Below are positions 26,738 to 36,000 of a stretch of 64,000 bases of DNA, piece after piece. Source of the DNA: Microbacterium sp. oral taxon 186 str. F0373 (lineage in GTDB: Bacteria; Actinomycetota; Actinomycetes; Actinomycetales; Microbacteriaceae). Location of the stretch: NCBI RefSeq assembly GCF_000411455.1, contig NZ_KE150457.1, positions 1,824,023 through 1,888,022 of the forward strand. The letters run 5' to 3'. The position numbers were made by a program, and so were the translations under genes. The notes beneath the pieces are model-generated. The model was not told the DNA's origin. It searched no databases and saw nothing but the letters and a program-made list of their open reading frames with translations. The first letter of the stretch is position 1. Each line of letters begins with the position of its first letter.

Positions 26738-28026
26738 AGCAGTGCTCCCTCGGAGGTCGGGGCGGAGGGCGGGGTCGGCAGGGCGCGCAGGTCGAGCACG
26801 CTGCTGACCACGCGGCGGCGGACGGCGATCACGCGCCCGTCGCGGATGACGATGCGGTCGGGCGCGCGCTCGGCGAGGGCCTCGGCGGTGTGTGCGGCGC
26901 GCACGAGCACGACGTCGGCGACGTCGCCGACGCGTCCTCGCGCCGGGGGCAGTCCGAATGCGGCGCGTCCGCCGTTCGAGCTGACGTGCCAGGCTTCGGC
27001 GGGCGTGAGGTGGCCCGCGACGACGAGCTCGGAGGCGACATCGACCATGTCGGCGTTGCCGAGCGGGTTGAACGGGTCCTGCACGTTGTCGCCGCCGGCG
27101 GCCAGCGTGACGCCGGCGGCGAGGATCTCGCGCAGCGGCGGGATGCCGCGGGGTGTGGCGATCGGATTCTGCCAGCCCTGCAGGTAGAGGTTGGTCAGCG
27201 GGTTGGTGATGATCGAGACGCCGGCCTCGGCGACGGCGGCGAGGGTGCGGGCGCGGGTCTCGGCATCCTGCATGGACAGGCTCACGCAGTGCCCCGCCGA
27301 GCGGATCACGCCGGCAGGCCAGTGCCGCGTGCGGGCGGCGAGCTCGGCGAGACCCGTGGATGCCGCGTCGAGCGTCTCGTCGGTGTGCAGGTCCATGCCG
27401 AGGCCGAACTCTTCGGCGAAGGCGGCGTTGCGCTCCAGATCGGCGCCGGGGTCCTCGGCGAGGTGGGGAAAACCACCGATGAGGTCGATGCCGAGGGCCA
27501 CCGCGGCGCGTCCGAGGTCGTCGGGGCCGTCGGACGCGCCGGGGCTGGCGACGATCTGCAGGTCGACGATGCCGGCGAATTCGTCGCGCAGCTCGATGAG
27601 GGCGCGCACTCCGCGGAGGGGGTCGTCGCCCAGGTGGTAGTTCGTGTGCGAGCGCACGGCCGTGACACCGGCGTGCAGCGCGGCCACCAGGTGCCGCCGC
27701 GCTGCGGCCTTGATGTCGTCGGAGGAGTGGTTCTCGCCGTGGTCGATCCAGCACGCGATCGCGTCGTCGAGCGATCCCTCGGGCTGGCCGAACGAGGTCC
27801 AGGTGTAGCCCTTGTCGAGGTGCGCGTGCAGATCCGCCAGGGGCGGCAGGGCGATCCAGCCCGTCGCATCGACCGTCTCGCCGCCGGCGCCGCCCGCGAG
27901 CTGGGACGCATCGGCGTCGACCACGACGCCGCCCGCGAAGGCCAGGCGGTCGCCGATCTCGCCGCAGGCGGTGAGGCCGGTCAGGGCCGCGATGCGCTGG
28001 CCCGGCTGCAGGAGTTCGGCGTCCAT
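26734..28026 (-). CDS. Cytosine-deaminase-like metal-dependent amidohydrolase
   Basis: A 430-residue amidohydrolase of the CodA type. The metal-binding set is complete: HAHLDKGY near residue 73, HTDET near 215, GHCVSLS near 247 and the Asp in GGDNVQDPFNPLG near 318. Enzymes with HxHLDK and this DNVQDPF motif deaminate cytosine, isocytosine, creatinine or related rings. It is the first gene of the importer operon, with an ATGA overlap to the ATPase, so it very likely acts on the imported compound. The ATG at 28026 lies 40 bp from palindromic operator O2. The true substrate is undetermined. Confidence 0.87.
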   Translation of the reverse strand: MDAELLQPGQRIAALTGLTACGEIGDRLAFAGGVVVDADASQLAGGAGGETVDATGWIALPPLADLHAHLDKGYTWTSFGQPEGSLDDAIACWIDHGENHSSDDIKAAARRHLVAALHAGVTAVRSHTNYHLGDDPLRGVRALIELRDEFAGIVDLQIVASPGASDGPDDLGRAAVALGIDLIGGFPHLAEDPGADLERNAAFAEEFGLGMDLHTDETLDAASTGLAELAARTRHWPAGVIRSAGHCVSLSMQDAETRARTLAAVAEAGVSIITNPLTNLYLQGWQNPIATPRGIPPLREILAAGVTLAAGGDNVQDPFNPLGNADMVDVASELVVAGHLTPAEAWHVSSNGGRAAFGLPPARGRVGDVADVVLVRAAHTAEALAERAPDRIVIRDGRVIAVRRRVVSSVLDLRALPTPPSAPTSEGALL

Positions 28027-28065
28027 CTGATCGTCCTCCTCGGGGTCTGCGGTGTCGTGCGGTGT

Positions 28066-28082
28066 TGTTGGTATGGCCAACA
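28066..28082. promoter_or_regulatory. Palindromic operator O2, TGTTGG-N5-CCAACA
   Basis: This site has the same 17-bp arrangement as O1 at 22941. It lies 40 bp from the deaminase start and 141 bp from the divergent reductase start. The repeated position relative to a leftward start codon (37 and 40 bp) supports a shared regulator. Confidence 0.6.
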
Positions 28083-28222
28083 TCGGGTGAGAATCAGTAA
28101 ACGCTCGACGTGTTTCCTGCCAGGCCTGTCGGGATTGCGGCCGTGTTAAATCCGCGCGAAGAGTGCGGCCGGTCGCCGCCCTCGCACGCGGGGGCGCTGC
28201 GCGAGCGGAGAGAGTGGGAGCC

Positions 28223-29224
28223 ATGAGCTACTTCAGTGACGTTGAACGCGATCTCGTGGTCGCCGCCCGCACCGTGCTGGCCGACGGGATCGTGGCGCTG
28301 GACCTCGTTGCGCACAATGGCCGCGATCTGCCGGTGTGGGAGCCCGGATCGCACGTCGATCTGATCTTCTCCGACGCGCGCGTGCCCGCGGCCGAGCGCG
28401 TCGAACGGCAGTACTCGCTGTGCGGCGACGCGGCCGACCGCTCCACCTGGCGGGTCGCGGTGCTGCGCGAAGACGAGGGACGGGGCGGATCGGTGCGGGT
28501 GCACGAGGAGGTGCAGGTGGGGCAGCGCCTGCGCGTGCGCGGACCGCGCAACCACTTCGCGTACGAGATCGTTCCCGCCGTCACCCACCGCTTCGTCGCC
28601 GGGGGCATCGGGATCACGCCCCTTCTCGGCATGGTGCGGGCGGCGGCGCGGGCCGGAGCGGAGTGGACCCTCGACTACGCCGGACGGTCGCTGTCGACGA
28701 TGGCATTCGTCGACGAGCTGCGCGCGCTCGACGGCGGTGCGGGGCGGGTGCGTCTGTACCCCGCCGACAGCGGGGCGCGTCTGGATGTGGCCGGGCTGGT
28801 GGATGCCGCGGGTGACGGCGGTCCGGTCTACGCGTGCGGACCCGCCCGGCTGATCGCCGCCCTCGAGGACGGTTTCGAAGCCGCCGGCCGCGCCGCAGCG
28901 CTGCACGTCGAGCGGTTCGAGGCGATCGAGTACGGCGAGCCCGTCTGGCCGGATCCGTTCGAGGTCGAGCTCGCCCTGTCGGGCGACATCGTGACCGTGC
29001 AGCCCGCGCAGTCGGTGCTGGAGGCGATCGAGGAGCAGAGCCCCACGACGATGGTGCTCTCCAGCTGCCGTCGGGGGACGTGCGGCACCTGCGAGGTGCC
29101 CGTCCTGGAGGGCGAGATCGAGCACCGCGACTCCGTGCTCACGCCGCTCGAGCGCGAGCAGAGCGCGGTCATGATGGTGTGCGTCTCGCGCGCAGCGTGC
29201 CCGCGGATCGTGCTCGACGCCTGA
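28223..29224 (+). CDS. Phthalate dioxygenase reductase/VanB-type [2Fe-2S] flavoprotein
   Basis: A 333-residue electron-transfer protein: FMN-binding barrel at about 1-100 (ERQYSLCGD), NAD-binding domain at about 105-225 (FVAGGIGITPLLGMVR, VYACGP) and a C-terminal plant-type [2Fe-2S] ferredoxin (SSCRRGTCGTCEV with a fourth Cys in MMVCVSRA). Such reductases pass electrons from NADH to a Rieske oxygenase that hydroxylates or demethylates its substrate. No Rieske oxygenase gene is in the window, so its partner must lie elsewhere. It is divergent from the importer operon across operator O2. Confidence 0.92.
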   Translation: MSYFSDVERDLVVAARTVLADGIVALDLVAHNGRDLPVWEPGSHVDLIFSDARVPAAERVERQYSLCGDAADRSTWRVAVLREDEGRGGSVRVHEEVQVGQRLRVRGPRNHFAYEIVPAVTHRFVAGGIGITPLLGMVRAAARAGAEWTLDYAGRSLSTMAFVDELRALDGGAGRVRLYPADSGARLDVAGLVDAAGDGGPVYACGPARLIAALEDGFEAAGRAAALHVERFEAIEYGEPVWPDPFEVELALSGDIVTVQPAQSVLEAIEEQSPTTMVLSSCRRGTCGTCEVPVLEGEIEHRDSVLTPLEREQSAVMMVCVSRAACPRIVLDA

Positions 29225-29251
29225 CGCGATGCCGGAACGGCGCCGCGACGC

Positions 29252-30607
29252 TCACCGGCCGACGCGCTCCCGGAGGGCCGCGGTGAGGGCGTCTTCGTCG
29301 GCGGTGACCAGCCGGTAGTCGCGGACGACGACGCGTCCCGCGACCACGACATGGCGAGGGCGGCGTCCCGGATGGGCCCAGAGCAGGCCCGCGACCGGGT
29401 CGGCCACTCCGGCGTCGGCGACCCCGGAGACATCCCAGACGCAGAGATCGCCCGCCGCGCCCGGGGTCAGGATGCCGAGGTCGGCGCGACCGAGGCCGCT
29501 CGCGCCACCGGAGGTGGCCATGGCGAGCACATCGCGGGCCGGCAGGGCGGTGCCGACCAGGCCCGACACCTGCATCGCCAGGCGCGCGTCGGCGAGCAGG
29601 TGCCCGGCGTCGTTGGAGCCGCCGCCGGAGGTGCCTAGTCCCACGGTGATGCCGGCCTCCTGCAGGCGGCGCACCGGCGCGATGCCCCAGCCCATCGGCA
29701 CGTCGCAGCCCGGGGCGTGGGTTGCGGTGATGCCGGCGGCGGCGAGCCGCGCGATCTCTTCGTCGGTGACGTCGCACAGGTGCGCGATCGTCACCCCGGA
29801 CTCGAGCCAGCCCCATTCCTCGAGGAGGTCCAGGGGGCGCCGCCCGTAGCGGGCCAGGGCGATCTCGGTGTCGACCTGCTCGTTCGCCTGCGTGCGCCGG
29901 CGCAGACCGTAGCGCCGGGCGACCTCGCCCAGCGCGCGGAAGGTCTCCTCGCTGTCGGAGTGCACGCCGGCGGGGCCGACGGCGAGCTGCAGCATGCCGT
30001 CGGCGCTCGTGCCGCCGGGAGAGGACGCCGCAGCCTCGGGGAGTAGGGCACGCACGATCGCGTCCGCGCTCGCTGCCGCGGCATCCGGTGCATCGCGCGC
30101 CGAGCCGCGCACGAACACGAGCCGGGCGCCGAGCGCCGCGGAGGCGGCGGCGATCGCGCGGGCGATGTCCACGGTGTCGCCGACCGGGTCGTCGCTTCTG
30201 GCCGGGTCGGGCCAGTTGAGCTGATGGTCGGCGACCGTCGTCACCCCGCTCAGCAGTGACTCGGCCACGCCGACGCCGGCGGTCGCGCCGACCAGGGATG
30301 CGTCGATATGGGCGTCCGTGTAGGCGGCGGCCATGGCCGGCAGCCACTCGCGCATCGGCACGCCGCGGGTGCCCGGGAGGGTGCGAAAGCCCGACTGCAG
30401 CAGGTGGTGGTGCGCGTTGACGAGGCCGGGGGTGACGATCCCGCCGTCTGCGTCGAGGGTGTCGATGCTCTCCTCCGGCGAGGGCGCGGATGCCGTGCTC
30501 GCGACCCGTCCGCGTCGGATCACGAGGTCGCCGCCGCGGTCGCGGGCGGGGTCGTCGAAGCGTTCCACGATGCGCGCGGCGCCGGTGAGGATGAGCGATC
30601 CGGTCAT
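29252..30607 (-). CDS. 8-oxoguanine-deaminase-like amidohydrolase with altered metal site
   Basis: A 451-residue member of the AtzA/TrzN/8-oxoguanine deaminase branch of amidohydrolases. The first metal motif is present (GLVNAHHHLLQ near residue 61), as are IAHLCD and THAPGCD. Two usual ligands look replaced: the THLAE motif reads TQANEQ, with Gln for His, and the GTDG motif reads GLGTSGGGSND, with Ser for Asp. It may be inactive, use a shifted Asp (SND), or have another role. The ATG at 30607 is chosen over an upstream in-frame start. It converges on the reductase gene and stands 124 bp from the divergent SOS operon. Confidence 0.75.
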   Translation of the reverse strand: MTGSLILTGAARIVERFDDPARDRGGDLVIRRGRVASTASAPSPEESIDTLDADGGIVTPGLVNAHHHLLQSGFRTLPGTRGVPMREWLPAMAAAYTDAHIDASLVGATAGVGVAESLLSGVTTVADHQLNWPDPARSDDPVGDTVDIARAIAAASAALGARLVFVRGSARDAPDAAAASADAIVRALLPEAAASSPGGTSADGMLQLAVGPAGVHSDSEETFRALGEVARRYGLRRRTQANEQVDTEIALARYGRRPLDLLEEWGWLESGVTIAHLCDVTDEEIARLAAAGITATHAPGCDVPMGWGIAPVRRLQEAGITVGLGTSGGGSNDAGHLLADARLAMQVSGLVGTALPARDVLAMATSGGASGLGRADLGILTPGAAGDLCVWDVSGVADAGVADPVAGLLWAHPGRRPRHVVVAGRVVVRDYRLVTADEDALTAALRERVGR

Positions 30608-30705
30608 GCCGTCCGTCCTATCAGCCGCATGTTTCGGGCAGATGTGCGGGCCGACGCGCAATGTCCGAACCCGTTCCTATCTTCGAGACAAGCACATTGA
30701 ACTAG

Positions 30706-30721
30706 TCGAATACATGTTCTA
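30706..30721 (+). promoter_or_regulatory. LexA (SOS) box of the mutasome operon
   Basis: TCGAATACATGTTCTA matches the actinobacterial SOS consensus TCGAAC-N4-GTTCGA at 10 of 12 positions. It lies 10 bp before the GTG start of the ImuA' gene, so LexA bound here would block transcription of the imuA'-imuB-dnaE2 operon until DNA damage. Confidence 0.75.
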
Positions 30722-30731
30722 ATCTGTCGAA

Positions 30732-31445
30732 GTGAGGCCGATCGTGGGGACCGTTGCTGCCGCGGATGTCGCGGGCACCGTGAGCACCCTGCGCGCTCAG
30801 ATGGAGCGTATGCAGGGGCGTCGCCTCGACACGCCCGTGCTCCCCGTCGCCCCGGCGCTGGCGGAGCTGCTGCCCGGCGGCGGACTGCGAACGGGGGGAG
30901 CCTACGCGCTCGGGCGGTCGATGGCGCTGCTGTTCGCCCTGCTCGCCGAGCCCTCGCAGGCCGGATCGTGGTGCGCCGTGGTCGGCATGCCGCACGTGGG
31001 CGTCGAAGCGGCTCGCGCCGCCGGGGTCGATCTGTCGCGGCTCGTGCTCGTGCCAGACCCGGGAGAGCGGTGGCTGGCCGTCACCTCGACCCTCGCCGAC
31101 GTGCTGTCGGTGGTCGCGGTGCGCCCGCCGTCGCGGGCGAAGGACAGCGAGGTGGCCCGGCTGGCCGCCCGCATGCGCGAGCGGGAGGCGGTGCTGCTCG
31201 TGCAGGGACCGTGGCCGCAGACCGAGGCGATGATCGATGTGTCCGATCCGTCGTGGTCGGGCCTCGGCGAGGGGCACGGCATCCTGTCGGGGCGCGAGCT
31301 GACGGTCACCGTGACCAGCCGCCGTGCGCCGGTTCCGCGCTCGCGGCGCCTGATGCTGCCCGACGATCGGGGGCGCCTGGGCGGCGGGTCTCAGCCCGCC
31401 CGCACGCGCCTTCCCGAACCCCTGCCGATGAGACGGGCGGTGTGA
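30732..31445 (+). CDS. imuA': ImuA'-type mutasome accessory protein
   Basis: A 237-residue RecA-fold-like protein of the mycobacterial ImuA' class. It begins after a GTG with MRPIVGTVAAADVAG and contains LPGGGLRTGGAYAL, which corresponds to a degenerate Walker A, and AVVGMPHVGVEAARAAGVDL. In the damage-induced mutasome, ImuA' and ImuB connect the DnaE2 polymerase to the sliding clamp. It is the first of three genes in one transcript; the stop is followed by the imuB ATG after 1 bp. An SOS box overlaps the promoter. Identification rests on the context and these motifs. Confidence 0.85.
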   Translation: MRPIVGTVAAADVAGTVSTLRAQMERMQGRRLDTPVLPVAPALAELLPGGGLRTGGAYALGRSMALLFALLAEPSQAGSWCAVVGMPHVGVEAARAAGVDLSRLVLVPDPGERWLAVTSTLADVLSVVAVRPPSRAKDSEVARLAARMREREAVLLVQGPWPQTEAMIDVSDPSWSGLGEGHGILSGRELTVTVTSRRAPVPRSRRLMLPDDRGRLGGGSQPARTRLPEPLPMRRAV

Positions 31446-31446
31446 G

Positions 31447-33045
31447 ATGGGCGTCGTCCCTGCGGGCACCCCGCCGCGGAGCCTCGTCGTCTGGGTGCCC
31501 GACTGGCCGATCGTCGCGACCACCCGCGACGGCGATGAGCCCCTCGACGCCGCGGAGCCGATCGCCGTGTTCGAGAAGGGCGCGGTCGTCGCCTGCTCGG
31601 CCGCGGCGCGCGCCGCGGGTGTGCGCCGCCGCATGCGCCGCCGCGATGCCCAGGCGCGCTGCCCGCAGCTGACGGTGGTGGATGCCGACGCCGTGCGCGA
31701 TCACCGCGCGTTCGCCCCCCTGATCGCGGCGATCGAGGAGGTCGCGCCGAACGTGCAGGTGATGCAGCCCGGGCTGTGCGCGCTGCGCGCCCGGGGTCCG
31801 GCGCGCTACTTCGGCGGCGAGGCGGCCGCCGCCACCGTGCTGGCCGGGGCGATCGCCGCGCTGGGCATCGACGACGTGCGCGTGGGCATCGCCGACGGCA
31901 CCTTCACGGCCGAACAGGCGGCACGCTCCGGCACCCGGCGCGAGGATCCGGTGCGGATCGTGCCCGCAGGCACCGCGGCGGACTTCCTCGCACCGCTGCC
32001 GGTCGTCGTGCTCGATGAGGAGCTGGCCTCGCTGTTCGGCCGGCTCGGTGTGCAGACGGTCGGCGAGGTCGCCGCGCTCGGCGCCGACCGCCTGGTCGAG
32101 CGCTTCGGCACCCGTGGCCACTGGCTGTACGCCCTGTCATCCGGCCGCGATCCCCGGCCGGTCACCGCCCGCACGCCCCCGCCCGAGCTGCACCGCGAGG
32201 TGGCGTTCGAGCCGCCGGTGGAGACCGCCGATCAGATCGCTTTCGCCCTGCGGGTTCCCGCCGCGGAGTTCGTCTCCCGTCTGGGTGCGCAGGGGCTGGT
32301 CTGCACCGAACTGCGCGTCGTGCTGACCGGCGATCGCGGCGAGCGCAGCGAACGGGTCTGGCTGCACCCGGGGGCGTTCGATGCGGCCGCCGTCGTCGAC
32401 CGGGTGCGGTGGCAGCTCGCCGAGCAGGGGCCCGGCGCAGCGAAGAGCGTGGCGCCGTCGAGTCGCCTGGCCGGGCAGCTGCGCAGCGCCGTGGCGCGGG
32501 TGCGGATCGAACCCGAGGCGGTGGATGCCGCCGCGCACCACACCGCACGTCTGTTCGGATCGGGGCCCGAGGAGCGCGTGCACCGCGCGCTCTCGCGCGT
32601 GCAGGCGATGCTCGGCCATCAGGGCGTGCTGACGCCGGCCGTCGGCGGAGGGCGCTGGCTGGGCGAGCGGCAGCGCCTCGTGCCGTGGGGCGATGTCGCG
32701 GGCGACCTGCAGGCAGGAGAGCGGCCCTGGCCGGGGAGCCTTCCCGATCCGCTGCCCTCGGCGGTGTTCGCCGAGCCGGTTCCGGTGGCGGTGCTCGACG
32801 ACGACGGCGACATGATCGCGGTCGATGCGCGTGGCGAGCCTACGGCGGCGCCGACCGTGATCGAGCTCGGAGGCAGACGCCGCGGCATCCGCACCTGGGC
32901 CGGGCCGTGGCCGGTCATCGAACGTGAGTGGGATCCGGCGCGGGCGCGGCGGGCGCATCGCTTCCAGATGGTCGACGATGCCCAGGGGGCGTGGCTGCTG
33001 GTGTGCGAGGAAGGGGTCTGGCAGATCGAGGGGAGGTACGACTGA
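31447..33045 (+). CDS. imuB: ImuB, inactive Y-family polymerase-like protein
   Basis: A 532-residue protein of the Y-family polymerase fold. It begins LVVWVPDWPIVA and continues with fingers and palm-like segments (VACSAAARAAGVRRRMRRRDA). The acidic residues used for catalysis in DinB are not conserved here (the DVD and SVDE blocks read VPDWP and QPGLCAL), as expected for ImuB, which is a structural subunit that links DnaE2, ImuA' and the beta clamp. The stop codon overlaps the dnaE2 start as TGATG. It is expressed with its neighbours on DNA damage. Confidence 0.9.
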   Translation: MGVVPAGTPPRSLVVWVPDWPIVATTRDGDEPLDAAEPIAVFEKGAVVACSAAARAAGVRRRMRRRDAQARCPQLTVVDADAVRDHRAFAPLIAAIEEVAPNVQVMQPGLCALRARGPARYFGGEAAAATVLAGAIAALGIDDVRVGIADGTFTAEQAARSGTRREDPVRIVPAGTAADFLAPLPVVVLDEELASLFGRLGVQTVGEVAALGADRLVERFGTRGHWLYALSSGRDPRPVTARTPPPELHREVAFEPPVETADQIAFALRVPAAEFVSRLGAQGLVCTELRVVLTGDRGERSERVWLHPGAFDAAAVVDRVRWQLAEQGPGAAKSVAPSSRLAGQLRSAVARVRIEPEAVDAAAHHTARLFGSGPEERVHRALSRVQAMLGHQGVLTPAVGGGRWLGERQRLVPWGDVAGDLQAGERPWPGSLPDPLPSAVFAEPVPVAVLDDDGDMIAVDARGEPTAAPTVIELGGRRRGIRTWAGPWPVIEREWDPARARRAHRFQMVDDAQGAWLLVCEEGVWQIEGRYD

Positions 33046-36000
33046 TGGGGTTCAACAATCCGTCGGTGCGCTGGTCCGAGATGGCGCGGCTGCTGGGGTC
33101 TCCCGATATCGGCGGCGACTCGCAACCCGATGGCGGCGACGGCCCGGCCTTCTCGCGCAAGCGGGGAAAGTACGAGCCGCCCCCGATCGAACGGCCCGCG
33201 GATGCCGTGCCCTACGCCGAACTGCACGCGCACTCGTCGTTCTCCTTCCTCGACGGCGCCTCCTCACCGGCGGAACTGGCGGAAGAGGCCGAACGGCTGG
33301 GGTTGCACGCGCTCGCGATCACCGACCACGACGGGTTCTACGGCATCGCCCGCTTCGCCGAGGCGGCGGAGCACCTGCAGCTGAAGACCGTCTTCGGGGC
33401 GGAGCTGACGCTCGCCGCCGGAGGCGACGGGGACGTGAGCGCGCCGCCGGCCGGACTGCTGAGCGGGCCGAGTCCGGCCCGGTCGGGGGCGGCCGATCCG
33501 CAGGGATCGCACCTGCTCGTGCTGGCCCGCGGTGAGGAGGGCTATCACCGTCTCGCCGCGGCGATCACGCATGCTCAGCTCGCCGGCGGCGAGAAGGGGC
33601 GTCCCTGGTACGACCTCGACGACCTCGCCGATCGCAGCGGCGGCCACTGGGCGGTGCTCACCGGATGCCGCAAGGGCGCCGTGCGGCAGGCGCTCGCCGC
33701 CGGGGGCGCGGAGGCGGCCGCCTCGGCGCTCGACCGGCTCGTCGCCCTGTTCGGCCCTGAGGCGGTCTTCGTCGAGCTGATCGACCACGGGGCGCCGACC
33801 GATACGCGGGACAACGACGTGCTGGCCGCACTCGCCGCCGCGCGGGGTCTGCCCGTGCTGGCCAGCAACAACGTGCACTATGCGGTTCCCGAACGTGTGC
33901 ACCTGGCGGCGGCGGTCGCGGCGGTGCGGGCGAATCGGGGACTGGACGAGCTCGACGGGTGGCTGCCGTCGCATGCGAGCGCCCACCTGCGCTCGGGCGC
34001 CGAGATGACACGGCGGTTCCGGCGCTATCCCGGCGCGGTCGCCCGCACGGTCACCCTCGCCGACGAGCTCGCCTTCCCGCTGCGCCGCGCCAAGCCCGCG
34101 CTGCCGAAGCTCCCCGTCCCCGAAGGGCACACGCCGATGTCGTGGCTGCGCCAGCTCGTTTGGGATGCGGTGCCGCACATGTATCCCGACCTCGACGGCG
34201 ATGGGCGGGCGCGCATCGAGAAGGAGCTCGGCGTCATCGAGCAGAAGGACTTCCCCGGCTACTTCCTGATCGTGCACGGCATCGTGGCCGAGGCGCGTCG
34301 GCGCGGCATCCTCTGTCAGGGGCGGGGGTCGGCCGCCAACAGTGCGGTGTGCTATCTGCTGGGCATCACGGCGATCGACTCGATCTTCTACAACCTGCCC
34401 TTCGAGCGCTTCCTGTCGGCGATGCGCGAGGAGGAGCCCGACATCGACGTCGACTTCGACTCGGATCGGCGCGAAGAGATCATCCAGTGGGTCTTCGACA
34501 CCTACGGACGCGAGCGCGCGGCGCAGGTCGCGAACGTCATCCAGTACCGGCCGAAGAACGCGGTGCGCGACATGGCCAAGGCGCTCGGGCATTCGCCCGG
34601 ACAACAGGACGCCTGGTCGAAGCAGGTGGAGAGATGGGACGGCGCCGTCGCCGGCGCGCACGACATCCCCGACCGGGTGCTCGCCTACGCCGGCGAGCTG
34701 CTGAAGGCGCCTCGCCATCTCGGCATCCACTCCGGGGGCATGGTGCTCACCGAGCGGCCGGTGGGGGAGGTGGTGCCCATCGAGCATGCGCGGATGGAGA
34801 ACCGCACCGTCATCCAGTGGGACAAGGACGACGCCGCCTGGATGGGGCTCGTGAAGTTCGACCTGCTGGGACTCGGCATGCTCGCCGCCCTGCAGTACTG
34901 CTTCGACCTCATCGCGGAGGCGACGGGCGAGACCTGGACGCTGCAGAGCATCCCGAAGGAGGAGGCGGCCGTCTACGACATGCTGTGCCGTGCGGACTCG
35001 ATCGGAGTGTTCCAGGTCGAATCGCGCGCGCAGATGGGCCTGCTGCCCCGGCTGCAGCCGCGACGGTTCTACGACCTGGTGATCGAGATCGCGCTGATCC
35101 GGCCCGGGCCCATCCAGGGCGGCGCGGTGCACCCGTACGTGCGGCGCAAACTCGGGCTGGAAGAGCCGACGTACGCGCACGAGAAGCTGATCCCGGTGCT
35201 GGAGCGCACTCTCGGGGTGCCGGTGTTCCAGGAGCAGCTGATGCAGATGGGCATGGCCGTCGGCGACCTCACCGGTGAGGATGCCGATGTGCTGCGCCGG
35301 GCGATGGGCTCCAAGCGCGGCATCGAGCGCATCGAGTCGGTGCGTCAGAAGCTCTACGACGGCATGGCACGCAACGGTCTGGTGGGAGCCGTCGCCGACG
35401 ACATCTACGCGAAGATCCAGGCGTTCGCGAACTTCGGCTTCGCCGAGAGTCACTCCCTGTCGTTCGCGCTGCTCGTCTACGCGTCGTCATGGCTCAAGCT
35501 GCACTATCCCGGGGCGTTCCTGGCGGCCCTGCTGCGGGCGCAGCCGATGGGGTTCTACTCGCCGGCGACCCTCACCGCCGACGCCCGCCGCCACGGCGTC
35601 GTCGTGCGTCGTCCCGACCTGCACGCCTCCGGGGTGGATGCCGGGCTCGAGCCCCTCGATGCCGACAGCAGCGGCCCCTCGCCGGCTGCAGGGGCTCCGG
35701 TCGTTGAGCGAGCGAGCGCAGCGAGCGAGTCGAAACGCGTCCCCACCGGCATCCCCTCCTGCACCGACCGCCGCCAGCCCCCGGTGCCCCCGTTCGACAT
35801 CGCCGCTCCCGATGCGTCGGCCGCCCACCGCCGCGACGCCGGTCACGCCGTGCGGCTGGGACTTGCGGCGGTCACCGGGGTGGGAAAGCGGCTCGCGGAG
35901 CGCATCGTCGCCACCCGCGACGCCGAGGGTCCGTTTCGCGACCTGCGCGATCTCGTGCGGCGCACGGGCGCCACCGCCGCACAGGTGGAGGCGTTGGCGA

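Noticed and set aside
33264..35453. 729-codon leftward open frame opposite dnaE2
   Set aside because: The plus strand encodes a clear DnaE2; the antisense product has no family features.
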